Assembly: GCF_000422085.1 (NCBI RefSeq)
Contig: NC_021741.1
Span: 620,001 to 684,000 of the forward strand
Direction: 5' to 3'
Source of the DNA: Serratia liquefaciens ATCC 27592
GTDB lineage: Bacteria > Pseudomonadota > Gammaproteobacteria > Enterobacterales > Enterobacteriaceae
Length of the DNA: 64,000 nt
Below, in pieces: positions 22,987 to 34,118 of the stretch (its first letter is position 1; each line of letters opens with the position of its first letter). Both the position numbers and the translations under genes were made by a program. The notes beneath the pieces are model-generated. The model was not told where the DNA came from, searched no databases, and was given only the letters and a program-made list of their open reading frames with translations.

Positions 22987-25350
22987 TCAAAATGCACGCT
23001 GGTAAGGCAGTATGCCGGAACGCAACATTTCCGCGGAGCCCAGACTGTGATCGCTGCTCAGGCCACGCAGTTCGATGTTGAATGAAACTTTGTTGTCATA
23101 AACGCTGGTATTGTTGCTGTTGTTCCAGTCGGTGATCTTGCGCTCGTAGCCCAAGGTCACTGCCCAGCAGCAGGTGTTGTACTTCAGACCGAGCAACTGA
23201 TCGGCGGACTGTTGGGCACGGGTGTCGTAGTAATAAGCCCCCACGACGGCCCAGCGATCGGCGATTGGCCAACTGCCGGTGACGCCCACCTGCGAAATAC
23301 CGTCCTGATAAGCCGGCACTTGTCTGGTGTTCAGTGCCGTCTCAATATACTCCGGCGTAGCGTAACGGTAGTTCAACTGCAATACGCGTTCGGAATCCTG
23401 ACGGTATTCCACCACGGCGTTACCCAACGAGACGCTATTGAGACGCGTATCATACTGCAGGCCGCCACGCAGGCCCCAACTATCGTCAATCTTCCAATAG
23501 GTGTCGCCGGCCCAGGCCAGGCTGCCGGTGTCGTCATTGTTGTCGTAATTCGTCGTTTTGTCGCCGGTACGGGAACGGCTGAAGTAGTAGATTTGACCCA
23601 CGGAAACGTTAAAACGTTCAACCAGCGCGTCATCATAAATACGCGAGGTCAAACCGGTCGATACGCGGTTCTGTGAGGCAATGCGATCCAGGCCGCTATA
23701 GGTGCGGTCGCGGAACAAACCGGAGTAGTCGGTTTGCAGCAGCGTGGTGTCGTAGGTGTAGATGTTACTTTGGTCGCGATAGGGTACATACAGGTACTGT
23801 ACGCGTGGCTCAAGGGTCTGGGTATAGCCTTCGGACCAGTTCATAGGACGATCGAACACCATCTTGCCGTCAACCTTGAACTGCGGCAACACGCGGTTGG
23901 CCGAATCATCAAGATTGGGTGCGTCGCTGCCGGTACGGTTCTTGTAGTTGTTGGCGAAACCGTCAGGAATATCCTGCTGGTAATGGGTCGCCATCAGCTT
24001 GGCTTCGGTATTGATACTGCCCCAGCCGTTAGTCAACGGCAGGCTCAGCGTCGGTTCCATATGCAGACGAGTGGCGTCCGGGCTATAGGGGTTGACGCTG
24101 ATAAACTTGGCGGCCTGACCATAAATGCGGAAATCGAACGGGCCGAGATCCTCTTTATAGTAGTTCAGGTCGAGCTGCGGCTGAACTTTGTAGGAGTCTG
24201 AGCTGCTGCGATCGGTATCGTCATAAATCTGGAACTGTTTGGAGCTTAAAGTCGCGTCCCAGTTATCAATGGCGTAGCCGACGCTGAATTTCTGCGTTGC
24301 ATAACCGTCGGTGGTCGAACCGTATTTGGAATCCAGATCGGTAAAGTATTTGGAGTCGCTGACCTTGGTGTAGTCGACGTTGAAACGCCACACCTGATCC
24401 ATCACGCCGTTGTGAGTCCAGTAGAACAACCAACGCTTACTGTCGTCAGGATTGTCCTTGCTGTATTCCTTGTCGTCCGGCAACCAGTCCAATTCCATCA
24501 GGCCCAGACCCGGCTGCACCAGGTAGCGGAATTCGTTCTGTAACTGCAGGCCACGTTTGGACATGTAATGCGGGGTGATAGTGGCGTCGAAGTTCGGCGC
24601 AATGTTCCAGTAATACGGCAGCATGAACTCAAAGCCATTGCTGCTGCCATATTTTGCGTTCGGGATCAGGAAGCCGGAACGACGCTTATCACCGACCGGC
24701 AATTGCAGGTACGGGCTGTAGAATACCGGCACACCGCCAATTTTGAAGCGTGCGTTCCAGATTTCAGCGACTTGCTCTTCGCGGTCGTGGATCACTTCGG
24801 AACCGACTACGCTCCAGCTGTTATCACCCGGCAAACAGGAGGTAAAGGTCCCGTTTTCCAAAATGGTGTAACGGTTGGCGCCGCGCATCTTCATTTTGTC
24901 GGCGTCGCCACGTCCCTGACGGCCCACCATTTGGTAGTCGCCTTGATAGACGTCGGTATCTTTATTATTCAGGTTTGACCAGGCTTTCGGGCCTTTCAGC
25001 TTGATCTGGTTGTCGCTGTAGTGCACGTCACCCGTAGCGGTCACGGTGCGAACCGGTTCGGTTTGCCCCGCGTCTTGCGTCTGGTTCAGTTCAACCTGTT
25101 TGGCGGTCAGGGTGCTGTTGCCTTGTTCAATATTCACGTTGCCGGTGAACAGCGCGCTTTTCGGATAGTCCGCGCGTGAATCATCGGCGTGAATGGTGAC
25201 AGGCAGGCTGTTAGGATCGCCGCTGACCAGCGGTTTGTCATAAACAGGAACGCCAAGCATACATTGCTCGGCCAGGTCAGCCAGCGCGTGCTGACTGTAG
25301 AGTGCCGTCCAAATCAGTGTGGCCAGCAGTGTTGGGAAACTTTTTTTCAT
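22987..25350 (-). CDS. lptD: LPS-assembly outer-membrane protein LptD
   Basis: 787 residues (E. coli 784). It inserts lipopolysaccharide into the outer leaflet together with the lipoprotein LptE. The signal peptide ends at about residue 24 (...SQHALA), followed by the OstA jellyroll (about 55-200) and a large C-terminal beta-barrel rich in alternating aromatic residues. The four cysteines needed for its disulfide switch are visible: [15 protein letters not shown] and the adjacent pair in YNTCCWAV. It lies 65 nt upstream of surA in the same direction and is divergent from djlA. Confidence 0.97.
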   Translation of the reverse strand: MKKSFPTLLATLIWTALYSQHALADLAEQCMLGVPVYDKPLVSGDPNSLPVTIHADDSRADYPKSALFTGNVNIEQGNSTLTAKQVELNQTQDAGQTEPVRTVTATGDVHYSDNQIKLKGPKAWSNLNNKDTDVYQGDYQMVGRQGRGDADKMKMRGANRYTILENGTFTSCLPGDNSWSVVGSEVIHDREEQVAEIWNARFKIGGVPVFYSPYLQLPVGDKRRSGFLIPNAKYGSSNGFEFMLPYYWNIAPNFDATITPHYMSKRGLQLQNEFRYLVQPGLGLMELDWLPDDKEYSKDNPDDSKRWLFYWTHNGVMDQVWRFNVDYTKVSDSKYFTDLDSKYGSTTDGYATQKFSVGYAIDNWDATLSSKQFQIYDDTDRSSSDSYKVQPQLDLNYYKEDLGPFDFRIYGQAAKFISVNPYSPDATRLHMEPTLSLPLTNGWGSINTEAKLMATHYQQDIPDGFANNYKNRTGSDAPNLDDSANRVLPQFKVDGKMVFDRPMNWSEGYTQTLEPRVQYLYVPYRDQSNIYTYDTTLLQTDYSGLFRDRTYSGLDRIASQNRVSTGLTSRIYDDALVERFNVSVGQIYYFSRSRTGDKTTNYDNNDDTGSLAWAGDTYWKIDDSWGLRGGLQYDTRLNSVSLGNAVVEYRQDSERVLQLNYRYATPEYIETALNTRQVPAYQDGISQVGVTGSWPIADRWAVVGAYYYDTRAQQSADQLLGLKYNTCCWAVTLGYERKITDWNNSNNTSVYDNKVSFNIELRGLSSDHSLGSAEMLRSGILPYQRAF

Positions 25351-25578
25351 ACGCGGTTTTGGTGTTCCGTCATCAGAGGCGTCATGTCCGGCAAACGGTC
25401 AGAGACTATATCACTCATCTGCGTTGCGCTAGTGTTAAATCCGGCCGTTTACTTGCGTCGTCGATAGGCGCAAAGATAAATGACAGGTATGATAATCCAA
25501 ATCCTGAGAAAAATCGCCTTAACCCTTACCTAAGACGGAAGGGAGCAGTCGGCTTTCGGCATGATAATTGAGGAGTAT

Positions 25579-26400
25579 ATGCAGTATTGGGGAAAACTGC
25601 TCGGGGTCATCGTGGCCATTTGGGCTGGCGCGGGATTCTGGGGTGTAGTTTTGGGGCTGATTGTCGGTCATATGATCGACTCTGCGCGTAGCAATAAGCG
25701 CAGCCGGGGCTTTTTTACCGATCAGCAAACGCGGCAAACGCTGTTTTTCCGCACCACTTTTCAGGTGATGGGTCACCTGACCAAATCAAAAGGGCGCGTT
25801 ACCGAGGCGGATATTCAGATCGCCAGCCTGTTTATGGATCGTCTGCAACTGCACGGGGAAGCCCGTACCGCGGCGCAGCAGGCGTTTCGTGAAGGCAAAC
25901 AGAGCCAGTTCCCGCTGAGAGAAACGCTGCAGCAGTTCCGCAGCATCTGCTTTGGCCGTTTTGACCTGATTAGGATGTTTCTGGAAATTCAGATCCAGGC
26001 GGCGTTTGCCGACGGGTCACTGCATCCTAACGAACGGCAGGTACTGTATGTGATCGCCGAAGAGCTGGGCATTTCACGTGCGCAGTTCGACCAGTTCCTC
26101 AGCATGATGGAGGGCGGACGCCAGTTTGGCGGCGGTCAGCAGGGCGGTTATTCGCAAGGCGGTTACCAACAGGCGCAACGCGGTCCAACGCTGGAGGATG
26201 CCTGCAAGGTATTGGGTGTCAGCAGCAGCGACGACGCGACCACCATCAAGCGCGCCTACCGCAAGCTGATGAGCGAGCACCATCCGGATAAGCTGGTAGC
26301 GAAAGGTTTGCCGCCGCAAATGATGGAAATGGCCAAGCAGAAAGCGCAGGAAATTCAGGCGGCCTACGATCTGATCAAACGCGAGAAAGGCTTTAAGTAA
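25579..26400 (+). CDS. djlA: Membrane-anchored DnaJ-like protein DjlA
   Basis: 273 residues (E. coli 271). A single N-terminal transmembrane segment (about residues 6-30, with a glycine-rich [16 protein letters not shown]) anchors a TerB-like central domain, a Gly/Gln-rich linker ([16 protein letters not shown]) and a C-terminal J-domain with the essential HHPDK loop. It is a DnaK co-chaperone that in E. coli modulates the Rcs envelope-stress phosphorelay. The ATG at 25579 follows TGAGGAGTAT, giving the conserved MQYWGK start; the in-frame ATG at 25561 lacks that context. Confidence 0.95.
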   Translation: MQYWGKLLGVIVAIWAGAGFWGVVLGLIVGHMIDSARSNKRSRGFFTDQQTRQTLFFRTTFQVMGHLTKSKGRVTEADIQIASLFMDRLQLHGEARTAAQQAFREGKQSQFPLRETLQQFRSICFGRFDLIRMFLEIQIQAAFADGSLHPNERQVLYVIAEELGISRAQFDQFLSMMEGGRQFGGGQQGGYSQGGYQQAQRGPTLEDACKVLGVSSSDDATTIKRAYRKLMSEHHPDKLVAKGLPPQMMEMAKQKAQEIQAAYDLIKREKGFK

Positions 26401-26408
26401 AAAGATGT

Positions 26409-26437
26409 GAGGGCTCGGTATTCTCTGAGCCCCTCTT
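26409..26437. terminator. Bidirectional terminator between djlA and rluA
   Basis: GAGGGCTC and GAGCCCCTC pair (one bulged C), followed by TTTATAT on the plus strand. It lies 8 nt after the djlA stop and 9 nt from the rluA stop. Confidence 0.65.
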
Positions 26438-26445
26438 TATATCGG

Positions 26446-27096
26446 TCAGAAGTCGGGTTCGACGCGAAAGTGCATTGGCGTCTGGAAAGCCGGATGGGTA
26501 ATGCGCAGCTCTTGTGCATGCAGCTGTAAACGCGGCGCCATGGCTTTGGCTTCTGGCGTGGCGTAGAAACCGTCGCCGAGGATAGGATGCCCCAGCGCCA
26601 GCATATGCACGCGCAGCTGGTGCGAGCGGCCAGTGATCGGCATGAGTTTGACCCGTGTGCTGCCGTCGGCGTTGCGTGACAACACCAGATATTCGGTTTG
26701 CGCCGCTTTGCCGGTCTCGAAACACACTTTCTGCAGCGGCCGATTCGGCCAGTCGCAAATCAGCGGTAAATCCACCAGACCTTCATCCTGCGCCAGATGC
26801 CCCCACACGCGGGCGATGTAGGACTTCTTCGGCTCGCGCTCACGGAACTGGCGCTTGAGTTCACGCTCGGCCGCCTTGTTCAGCGCCACCACAATCACCC
26901 CGCTGGTGGCCATATCCAGACGATGCACCGATTCGGCAGCCGGAAAATCCGCCTGAATGCGCGTCATCAGGCTGTCTTTATTTTCCGGCGCGCGGCCCGG
27001 GACCGACAGCAGGCCACTTGGCTTGTTGACCACGATAATGTGCTCATCCTGATACAGGATATGCATCGGGCCCTGCGGGGGATTGTAGGGTTCCAT
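26446..27096 (-). CDS. rluA: 23S rRNA/tRNA pseudouridine synthase RluA
   Basis: 216 residues (E. coli 219). It makes pseudouridine at 746 of 23S rRNA and at 32 of several tRNAs. Catalytic motif ESVHRLDMATSGVIVVA with the invariant Asp, plus PITGRSHQLRVHM and LGHPILGD in the C-terminal part. The start at 27096 (MEPYNPPQGP) aligns with the E. coli N-terminus; an upstream in-frame extension to 27198 would overlap rapA and is rejected. It is downstream of rapA in the same direction, separated by a palindrome. Confidence 0.95.
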   Translation of the reverse strand: MEPYNPPQGPMHILYQDEHIIVVNKPSGLLSVPGRAPENKDSLMTRIQADFPAAESVHRLDMATSGVIVVALNKAAERELKRQFREREPKKSYIARVWGHLAQDEGLVDLPLICDWPNRPLQKVCFETGKAAQTEYLVLSRNADGSTRVKLMPITGRSHQLRVHMLALGHPILGDGFYATPEAKAMAPRLQLHAQELRITHPAFQTPMHFRVEPDF

Positions 27097-27122
27097 TTTG
27101 TTGGCTCCGCTGAGAGTAACGG

Positions 27123-27146
27123 CCAGGGGAACTGCAGTTCCCCTGG
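27123..27146. repeat. Perfect 24-bp palindrome between rapA and rluA
   Basis: CCAGGGGAAC-TGCA-GTTCCCCTGG is self-complementary over its full length, 6 nt after the rapA stop and 26 nt before rluA. No T-run follows in either direction, so it may be an RNA-processing or stabilising hairpin rather than a full terminator. Confidence 0.6.
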
Positions 27147-27152
27147 CGCGGG

Positions 27153-30059
27153 TTACTGGTGAGTAACGACCACCAGACGGATTGCATCCAGACGCCATCC
27201 TGCTTCATTCAGGTTGAGCAGCACCTGCTTGCGGTTGAACTCCAGCGCTTCTACCTCGTCATCACGAATGTTCGGGTTGACCGCCTTCAGGGCTTCCAGA
27301 CGAGCCAGCTCGGTGCTCAGCTTGTCATCCGCTTCCTGTTTAGCCTGCTCGATCAGGGCGCGGGCCTGTTCTTCAACCAGGCTTTCCGCCTGTTGCAACA
27401 TGGCATGCACATCTTGTTGCACCGCATTGACCAGCTTGCTGGAGGTATGGCGGTTGACCGCGTTCAACTGGCGGTTGAAACTTTCGAATTCAACCTGCGC
27501 TGCCAGATTGGTACCTTTGCGATCCATCAACATGCGGATTGGCGTTGGCGGCAGGAAGCGAGTCAGCTGCAGATGTTTCGGCGCCTGCGCTTCGACCACA
27601 TACACCAGCTCGACCAGCAGGGTACCGACCGGCAGTGCCTTGTTTTTCAACAGGGAAACTGCACAGCTGCCGGTATCGCCGGACAGGATCAAATCCAGGC
27701 CGTTGCGGATAATCGGGTGTTCCCAACTGACGAACTGGGCATCCTCACGCGACAGAGCCTGTTCGCGATCGAAGGTGACGGTACAGCCGTCCTGCGGCAG
27801 ACCCGGGAAGTCGGGCACCAGCATGTGGTCGGACGGCGTCAGAACAATCAGGTTGTCGCTGCGATCGTCCTGGTTGATGCCGACGATATCGAACAGGTTC
27901 AGCGCGAAGCCCACCAGATTGACGTCGTTGTCCTGATTGGCAATGGCTTCCGCCAGCGCCTGCGCTTTCTCGCCGCCGTTGGAGTGCATTTCCAGCAGGC
28001 GGTCACGGCCCTGTTCGAGCTGCATTTTCAGGTGGTCGTGCTGCTGGCGGCAGGCGTGAATGAACTCGTCCAGCCCTTCCTGCTCGGTCGGCGAAGCCAG
28101 GAAAGCGATCAGCTGCTCGTAGCCGCTGTCGTAAATGGTACGGCCGGTCGGGCAGGTATGCTCGAAGGCATCGAGCCCTTCGTGGAACCAGCGGCCCAGA
28201 ACTGCCTGAGCGGTGTTCTCCAGGTACGGCACCATGATTTGAATGTCATGCATCTGGCCGATACGGTCCAGACGGCCAATACGCTGTTCCAGCAGGTCCG
28301 GGTTGAACGGCAGGTCGAACATCACCAGGTGGCTGGCGAACTGGAAGTTACGGCCTTCGGAGCCGATCTCGGAACACAACAGCACCTGGGCACCGTCTTC
28401 TTCGGAGGCGAAGTAAGCGGCGGCGCGGTCGCGTTCGATAATCGACAGGCCTTCGTGGAACACGGCGGCGCGGATAGCTTCACGTTCCCGTAGCACTTGC
28501 TCCAATTGCAGCGCGGTGGCGGCCTTGGCGCAGATCACCAGCACTTTTTCGTGGCGATTGGCCACCAGATAGTTCAGTAGCCATTCAACGCGAGGATCGA
28601 AGTTCCACCAGGTGGCGTTCTCGCCTTCGAATTCCTGATAGATTTGCTCTGGATAGAGCATGTCGCGTGCGCGCGCCTCAACGGTTTTCTTCGCGCCCAT
28701 GATGCCGGACACTTTAATGGCGGTCTGGTACTGGGTCGGCAACGGCAGTTTGATCTGGTGCAGGTTGCGGTGCGGGAAGCCTTTGACACCGTTGCGCGTG
28801 TTACGGAACAGCACGCGGCTGGTGCCGTGGCGGTCCATCAGCATGGTGACCAGTTCCTGGCGCGCCTGCTCGCTGTTTTCACCGTCGCTGTTGGCGGCTT
28901 TCAGCAGCGGTTCAATGTCTTGTTCGTCGATCAGCTCGCCAAGCAGGTTCAGCTTGTCGTCGGCCAGGCGTTCACCGCTGAGCAACAGGGTAACGGCATC
29001 GGCCACCGGGCGATATTTTTGCTGTTCGGCAACAAAATCGTGGTAGTCGTGGAAACGGTTCGGATCCAGCAGGCGCAGACGGGCGAAGTGGCTTTGTTGG
29101 CCAAGTTGCTCTGGCGTTGCGGTCAGCAGCAGCACGCCGGGAATGTGTTCTGCCAGTTGTTCGATCACCTGGTATTCACGGCTCGGCGCGTCCTCGCTCC
29201 AGGCCAGATGGTGCGCTTCATCCACCACCAACAGATCCCATTGGGCATCGGCCAGTTCTTCCAGGCGTTGCTTGTTGCGGCGTACGAAGTCCAGCGAGCA
29301 GATCACCAGCTGTTCGGTTTCAAACGGGTTGCTGCTGTCGAGTTTGGCCTCTGAGTAACGGCTGTCGTCAAACAGAGAGAAATACAGGTTGAAGCGGCGC
29401 ATCATTTCGACCAGCCACTGGTGCTGCAGGGTTTCCGGCACCACGATCAATACGCGCTCTGCGCGGCCTGCCAGCAACTGCTGGTGGATAATCATCCCGG
29501 CTTCGATGGTTTTACCCAAGCCAACTTCGTCCGCCAACAAAACGCGCGGCGCATGACGCTGGCCGACTTCATAGGCGATATGCAACTGGTGCGGGATCAG
29601 GCTGGCACGCATGCCACGCAGGCCAGCGAACGGCAGGCGATACTGCTCGCTCTGGTATTTACGCGCGCGGAAACGCAGGGCGAAACGGTCCATACGGTCG
29701 ATCTGGCCGGCAAACAGGCGGTCCTGCGGCTTGCTGAAGGTCAATTTGCTGTCCAGCAGCACTTCGCGCATCGCCACACCGCTTTCCTGGGTATCCAGGC
29801 GGGTGCCGATATAGGTCAGCAGACCGTTATCCTCTTTGACCTCTTCGACCTGCAGCTCCCACCCTTCGTGGTTACTGATGGTGTCGCCCGGGTTGAACAT
29901 CACGCGGGTGATTGGCGAGTCATTTCTGGCGTAGAGGCGGTTTTCACCGGTTGCGGGGAAAAGCAGGGTAATCATGCGCGCATCCAGCGCCACGACGGTT
30001 CCCAGTCCTAATTCGCTTTCCGTATCGCTGATCCAGCGTTGACCAAGTGTAAAAGGCAT
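27153..30059 (-). CDS. rapA: RNA polymerase-recycling ATPase RapA (HepA)
   Basis: 968 residues, the same as E. coli RapA. A Swi2/Snf2-family ATPase that binds core RNA polymerase and promotes its recycling. The N-terminal Tudor-like domains (about 1-110) are followed by helicase lobe 1 with [15 protein letters not shown] (Walker A, about 173-187) and VDEAHHLAW (DEAH box), lobe 2 with [10 protein letters not shown] and [11 protein letters not shown], and a long C-terminal region. The ATG at 30059 ([11 protein letters not shown]) matches the known start; upstream in-frame codons to 30128 lack conservation. Confidence 0.97.
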   Translation of the reverse strand: MPFTLGQRWISDTESELGLGTVVALDARMITLLFPATGENRLYARNDSPITRVMFNPGDTISNHEGWELQVEEVKEDNGLLTYIGTRLDTQESGVAMREVLLDSKLTFSKPQDRLFAGQIDRMDRFALRFRARKYQSEQYRLPFAGLRGMRASLIPHQLHIAYEVGQRHAPRVLLADEVGLGKTIEAGMIIHQQLLAGRAERVLIVVPETLQHQWLVEMMRRFNLYFSLFDDSRYSEAKLDSSNPFETEQLVICSLDFVRRNKQRLEELADAQWDLLVVDEAHHLAWSEDAPSREYQVIEQLAEHIPGVLLLTATPEQLGQQSHFARLRLLDPNRFHDYHDFVAEQQKYRPVADAVTLLLSGERLADDKLNLLGELIDEQDIEPLLKAANSDGENSEQARQELVTMLMDRHGTSRVLFRNTRNGVKGFPHRNLHQIKLPLPTQYQTAIKVSGIMGAKKTVEARARDMLYPEQIYQEFEGENATWWNFDPRVEWLLNYLVANRHEKVLVICAKAATALQLEQVLREREAIRAAVFHEGLSIIERDRAAAYFASEEDGAQVLLCSEIGSEGRNFQFASHLVMFDLPFNPDLLEQRIGRLDRIGQMHDIQIMVPYLENTAQAVLGRWFHEGLDAFEHTCPTGRTIYDSGYEQLIAFLASPTEQEGLDEFIHACRQQHDHLKMQLEQGRDRLLEMHSNGGEKAQALAEAIANQDNDVNLVGFALNLFDIVGINQDDRSDNLIVLTPSDHMLVPDFPGLPQDGCTVTFDREQALSREDAQFVSWEHPIIRNGLDLILSGDTGSCAVSLLKNKALPVGTLLVELVYVVEAQAPKHLQLTRFLPPTPIRMLMDRKGTNLAAQVEFESFNRQLNAVNRHTSSKLVNAVQQDVHAMLQQAESLVEEQARALIEQAKQEADDKLSTELARLEALKAVNPNIRDDEVEALEFNRKQVLLNLNEAGWRLDAIRLVVVTHQ

Positions 30060-30327
30060 ATATTGTCGGCTCGATTCTTTTAAGTAAGTCTTGTTACCGG
30101 GCGGAAAGGGCCGCGGCACCCGTATCAAACGTCTGCTAATCCCGATTTATTTTAATATGGCGGGCAATAGCTATTCATCCCATGCATACATCGTCAGACG
30201 ACATGGGGGGTGTGTGGGTCCAGAATTTGGGAAGGGCGCTATGGTAATGGAAGGCGGCGCGTTCGTCACCTGCAAAACCCGATGATTTTTCTTAACCCTT
30301 CACCAAACCCTGCTGGCGGGCGGAATG

Positions 30328-32691
30328 TTAAAACAGTCCCATCTGCCCGGTCACCAGCGTGGTAAAATCGTCATGCAAAAATGGCAGTATAGCGTCTGCT
30401 ACCGGCTGCAGCTGGCGCTCCAGATAATGGGGATAATCAATCGCCGACTGCTGGGTCTCCAGCGGCTCCGGCCCGGCTACGGTCATGACATAGCTGATCC
30501 AGCCGCCGTTTTGGTATTGCAACGGTCGTCCCTGCTGACGATTATAGTCGTCGGCGATACGTGCTGCGCGCACATGCGGCGGAACGTTGCGCTGATAGTC
30601 GTCCAGCTTCCTGCGCAGACGCTTACGGTAGACCAGCCGATCGTCGAAATCGCCGTTAAGCGTTTGACTAACGTATTCACGCACAAAATCCTGGTAGGGC
30701 TGGCGTTTAAAAATGCGTTGATACAGCAGGCGCTGAAACTGCTGTGCCAGCGGTGTCCAGTCGGTGCGCACCGTTTCCAATCCCTTGTAGACCATCTCTT
30801 CGCTGCCGTCCGGCTGGGCGATCAGCCCGGCGTAACGTTTTTTGCTGCCCTGCTCGGCGCCGCGAATGGTGGGCATCAGGAAACGTGAATAATGGGTTTC
30901 AAACTCCAGTTCCAGCGCATTTTCCAGCCCGTACTCTTGCTGCAAATGCTGTTGCCACCATTGGTTCACCTGTTGCACCAGCTTTCGGCCTATTTGCGCC
31001 GCTTGCTGCTCGTCATGCGGTTGTTTGAGCCAAACGAAGGTCGAGTCGGTATCGCCGTAGATCACCTGATACCCCTGCGCCTCGATCAACTCGCGTGTTT
31101 GCCGCATGATTTCATGGCCGCGCAGGGTGATCGACGAGGCTAATCGGGGATCGAAAAAACGACAGCCGCTCGATCCTAATACGCCATACAGCGCGTTCAT
31201 GATGATCTTTAAGGCCTGCGACAAGGCTTTGTTCTGCTGACGTTTCGCCGCTTCACGGCCTTGCCAGATCTGCTCGACGATCGCCGGCAAACAGTGCTTG
31301 CTGCGTGAAAAACGCGCGTGGCGAAAACCGGGCACCGAGTCCGCATCGCCTGGGTTTCGCATGCCTTCCACCAAGCCGACCGGGTCGATCAGGAAGGTGC
31401 GGATGATTGAGGGATACAGGCTCTTGTAATCCAGCACCAGCACCGAGTCATACAGGCCGGGTTGCGAATCCATCACAAAACCGCCGGGGCTGTGTTCCTC
31501 TGGCTGTTCACCCAGGTTGGGGGCCACAAAGCCCAGCCGGTGCATGCGCGGCATATACAGATTGCTGAAGGCGGCCACCGAACCGCCGCTGCGGTCGGCT
31601 GCCAGCCCGGTAACCGTGGCGCGTTCCAGCAGGAAGGTCAGCAACTCGGTTTTGGCAAAAATTCGCGTAACCAGTTCGCAGTCTTTCAGGTTGTAACGCG
31701 CCAGCGCGGGCTTGTCTTCGGCAAAGCGCCGGTCGATTTCTGCCATGCGCTGGTAAGGGTTATCGATAGACTTGCCTTCTCCCAGCAGCGTTTGCGACAC
31801 GTGTTCCAGGCTGAACGACGGAAAGTTCCAGGTGGCGGATTTCAGCGCTTCAATGCCGTCGATAATCAGGCGACCGGCAGCGGAAGCGAAAAAGTGATTC
31901 TGTTTGAAACCGTGTTCGCGCCACTCCAGCAGGTTGCCGCCACGGCCCAGTCGCAGCGGGATCTGATAGCGTTCGGCGTGTTTTTGCAGCACGCGCAAAT
32001 CGAACTGCACCAGGTTCCAGCCAATAATGGCGTCGGGATCGTGCCGCTCAAGCCATTGGTTCAGCCGTTCCAACATTTGCGGACGGCTGACGCAGTACTC
32101 CAACTCAAAATCCAGTGGTTCATTGCCGCCGTTGGCGGGCCCAAGCATGTAAACCTGGCGCTGGCCGCAGCCTTCCAGGGCAATCGAGTACAGCTCGCCG
32201 TGCGCGGTGGTTTCAATGTCCAGAGAGACCAGCTTCAAGGTTGGGCGGTATTCCGGCGCCGGTTTCATTTGGCCGCCCTGCAGCGGGCCGTTGCCGTTGG
32301 CCTGGCCGCTGAACCACACCGGTGCGGTGATGAAACGCTCCATCAGGTAGCGTTCCGGTGGACGGATATCGGCCTCGTAGACATTGACGCCGCCGTCTTT
32401 CAGCAACTTTTCCAGCTTGATCAATTGGCGATGCTGCCGGCAGTAAAGCCCCACCACCGGGCGATGGTGAAAGTCAGTCAAAGGCAGGGGTTTCAGCTCC
32501 AGTTGCCGCTCCTCACGCAGCAGCAGTTCAGCGCGCTGGCGCTGTTCGGCCGGGATAAAGGCTACGGAGGTCTGCGGCGCCAGACGAAGTTGCTGCGGCC
32601 CATTGTCGGTCGCCAGCCAAAACTCCACCTCGGTGCCGGCAGGCGTATCACGCCAGTGGCGGGTGAGCAGAAAGCCCTGTTGGAGTGACAT
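30328..32691 (-). CDS. polB: DNA polymerase II
   Basis: 787 residues (E. coli 783). An SOS-inducible family B polymerase used in replication restart and translesion synthesis. Visible: exonuclease motif [18 protein letters not shown], polymerase motif [12 protein letters not shown], motif [13 protein letters not shown] and motif [12 protein letters not shown]. Two adjacent ATGs (32694 and 32691) precede the conserved [13 protein letters not shown]. Both lie directly against the end of an ERIC element, whose GAAGGGTAT provides the only visible Shine-Dalgarno. The next gene upstream is the divergent dedA-family gene. A LexA box was not identified. The 268-bp gap to rapA shows no gene. Confidence 0.95.
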   Translation of the reverse strand: MSLQQGFLLTRHWRDTPAGTEVEFWLATDNGPQQLRLAPQTSVAFIPAEQRQRAELLLREERQLELKPLPLTDFHHRPVVGLYCRQHRQLIKLEKLLKDGGVNVYEADIRPPERYLMERFITAPVWFSGQANGNGPLQGGQMKPAPEYRPTLKLVSLDIETTAHGELYSIALEGCGQRQVYMLGPANGGNEPLDFELEYCVSRPQMLERLNQWLERHDPDAIIGWNLVQFDLRVLQKHAERYQIPLRLGRGGNLLEWREHGFKQNHFFASAAGRLIIDGIEALKSATWNFPSFSLEHVSQTLLGEGKSIDNPYQRMAEIDRRFAEDKPALARYNLKDCELVTRIFAKTELLTFLLERATVTGLAADRSGGSVAAFSNLYMPRMHRLGFVAPNLGEQPEEHSPGGFVMDSQPGLYDSVLVLDYKSLYPSIIRTFLIDPVGLVEGMRNPGDADSVPGFRHARFSRSKHCLPAIVEQIWQGREAAKRQQNKALSQALKIIMNALYGVLGSSGCRFFDPRLASSITLRGHEIMRQTRELIEAQGYQVIYGDTDSTFVWLKQPHDEQQAAQIGRKLVQQVNQWWQQHLQQEYGLENALELEFETHYSRFLMPTIRGAEQGSKKRYAGLIAQPDGSEEMVYKGLETVRTDWTPLAQQFQRLLYQRIFKRQPYQDFVREYVSQTLNGDFDDRLVYRKRLRRKLDDYQRNVPPHVRAARIADDYNRQQGRPLQYQNGGWISYVMTVAGPEPLETQQSAIDYPHYLERQLQPVADAILPFLHDDFTTLVTGQMGLF

Positions 32692-32693
32692 CA

Positions 32694-32819
32694 TATACCC
32701 TTCGTATTTCAAGCTGCGGCGTTGTTGGCTGCGTGCGTTCACCCCAGTCACTTACTTGAGTAAGCTCCTGGGGACTCTCGCTCTTGCCGCCTAGCCGCAA
32801 CTTGAAATCCATTGGGTAT
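32694..32819 (-). repeat. ERIC (IRU) element abutting polB start
   Basis: About 126 bp, TATACCCTTCG... through the core CACCCCAGTCACTTACTTGA / TAAGCTCCTGGGGA to ...CATTGGGTAT. Its left end touches the two candidate polB start codons. It occupies over a third of the 332-bp polB-dedA divergent region; the remainder (32820-33023) would hold the promoters. Confidence 0.9.
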
Positions 32820-33023
32820 TCCCCTGATGCTCAAGGCGTGGTGTCGTTGGCTGTTTGCGAAAGCTTTGGTTCTGGTAGATAAATTATAGTATGGGTTTTT
32901 ATACAGTAATTGTCCATGACCGCACAGTTCTGCCAAAAAAGCATACAATTCACCGGTTGACTCGCTCCCGGCCGCACCGGACAATCCCACGCCCACGTGC
33001 TTTGGATAACGAACAGAGGTTTA

Positions 33024-33794
33024 ATGGAAGCCTATTTACAGCACTTGATCACCCAGTCATTGGCTTTCACTCTGATGGTGGTCATGTTTGTCGCGTTTCT
33101 GGAATCGCTGGCGCTGGTGGGGCTGTTGCTGCCCGGCACGGTCATGATGGCCAGTATCGGTGCGTTGATCGGCAGCGGTCAGGTAGATTTCTATTATGCC
33201 TGGGCTGCAGGCATCGTGGGTTGCCTGTTGGGTGACTGGATTTCTTACTTTATCGGCCGCGCCTTCAAGGGGCCGCTGCACCGCTGGTCATTCTTGAAGA
33301 AGAACAAAGCGATGCTGGACAAGACCGAGCACGCGTTGCATCAACACAGTATGGCGACCATCCTGATTGGGCGCTTTGTTGGCCCAACGCGCCCGCTGGT
33401 GCCGATGGTGGCCGGCATGCTCGATTTGCCGCCGTATAAATTCGCGTTGCCTAACATCATCGGCTGTATTGCCTGGCCACCAGTCTATTTCTTCCCCGGT
33501 ATTTTGGCCGGCGTAGCCATCGATATCCCTGCCAGCGCCAACAGTGCGTTATTTAAGTGGTTGCTGTTTGCGGTAGTGGTATTGATTTGGCTGGCCGCCT
33601 GGCTGAGCTGGCGATGGTGGCGCGAAGGCAAACGCAGCGCCGACCGGCTTGGCAAGTGGCTGTCACCGGTACGTCTGCGGATGGCCTGCGTCCTGAGCTG
33701 GGGATTGGCGATCGGCACCTTTTATTATCTGCACCAGCAACCGCTGATGCCAGTTTATCGTCACCTGCTTTGGAAGGTGCTGGCCGGTCAATGA
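33024..33794 (+). CDS. DedA-family inner-membrane protein (YabI-like)
   Basis: 256 residues (E. coli YabI 254), about six hydrophobic segments, SNARE-associated/VTT domain. Family motifs: FVAFLESLALVGLLLPGTVMM near residues 18-38, GDWISYFIGRAF, and IGRFVGPTRPLVPMVAGM with the conserved membrane Arg. DedA proteins support membrane homeostasis (undecaprenyl-phosphate or phospholipid flipping has been shown for some). In E. coli the ortholog sits directly next to thiQ; here ilvBN has come between them. The ATG at 33024 follows CAGAGGTTTA; the frame from 32997 is not conserved. Confidence 0.9.
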   Translation: MEAYLQHLITQSLAFTLMVVMFVAFLESLALVGLLLPGTVMMASIGALIGSGQVDFYYAWAAGIVGCLLGDWISYFIGRAFKGPLHRWSFLKKNKAMLDKTEHALHQHSMATILIGRFVGPTRPLVPMVAGMLDLPPYKFALPNIIGCIAWPPVYFFPGILAGVAIDIPASANSALFKWLLFAVVVLIWLAAWLSWRWWREGKRSADRLGKWLSPVRLRMACVLSWGLAIGTFYYLHQQPLMPVYRHLLWKVLAGQ

Positions 33795-33795
33795 C

Positions 33796-33816
33796 AAGGG
33801 GGCGTGACGCCCCTTT
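33796..33816. terminator. Hairpin between convergent dedA-family gene and ilvN
   Basis: AAGGGGGCG-tga-CGCCCCTTT, symmetric so that both strands end in a short T-run; it fits a bidirectional terminator in the 27-bp convergent gap. Confidence 0.65.
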
Positions 33817-33821
33817 GCACC

Positions 33822-34115
33822 TTACTGGAAGAAGGCTTCCAGCTGTTCAAACACCCGCACGTCTTCGCTGTGGCGTTTTACCTGCAGCACATCTTCGAGT
33901 TTTTCTACCTGGCTGATCATCTGCACCAGCCGCTGATCGTCCGCCACCAATAGCCAGATGCGGCTTTGTTTACCGTCTTTCAGCGGCAGGCAAAGAATGC
34001 CCTCCACGTTGAAGGCGCGGCGGGCAAACAGGCCGCAGACGTGCGACATCACGCCAGGGTGGTTACGTACCGCCAGTTCCAGAATCACCTGTGGATTATT
34101 GCGTTGTTCTGACAT
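33822..34115 (-). CDS. ilvN: Acetohydroxyacid synthase I small regulatory subunit
   Basis: 97 residues (E. coli IlvN 96), a single ACT domain ([31 protein letters not shown] split over residues 9-39). It binds valine and confers feedback inhibition on IlvB, and is needed for full catalytic activity. It starts 3 nt after the ilvB stop, so the two are coupled. It is shorter than IlvH (163 residues), which identifies the isozyme I type. Confidence 0.95.
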   Translation of the reverse strand: MSEQRNNPQVILELAVRNHPGVMSHVCGLFARRAFNVEGILCLPLKDGKQSRIWLLVADDQRLVQMISQVEKLEDVLQVKRHSEDVRVFEQLEAFFQ

Positions 34116-34118
34116 GGC

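Noticed and set aside
27159..28493. 444-codon frame antisense to rapA
   Set aside because: Same artefact: a hydrophobic/Gln-rich shadow of a conserved gene.
30091..30285. 64-codon frame between rapA and polB
   Set aside because: It begins inside the rapA leader on the opposite strand, with an unlikely composition and no start signals.
31462..32688. 408-codon frame antisense to polB
   Set aside because: It is the complement of polB codon bias, with no start context and no domain.
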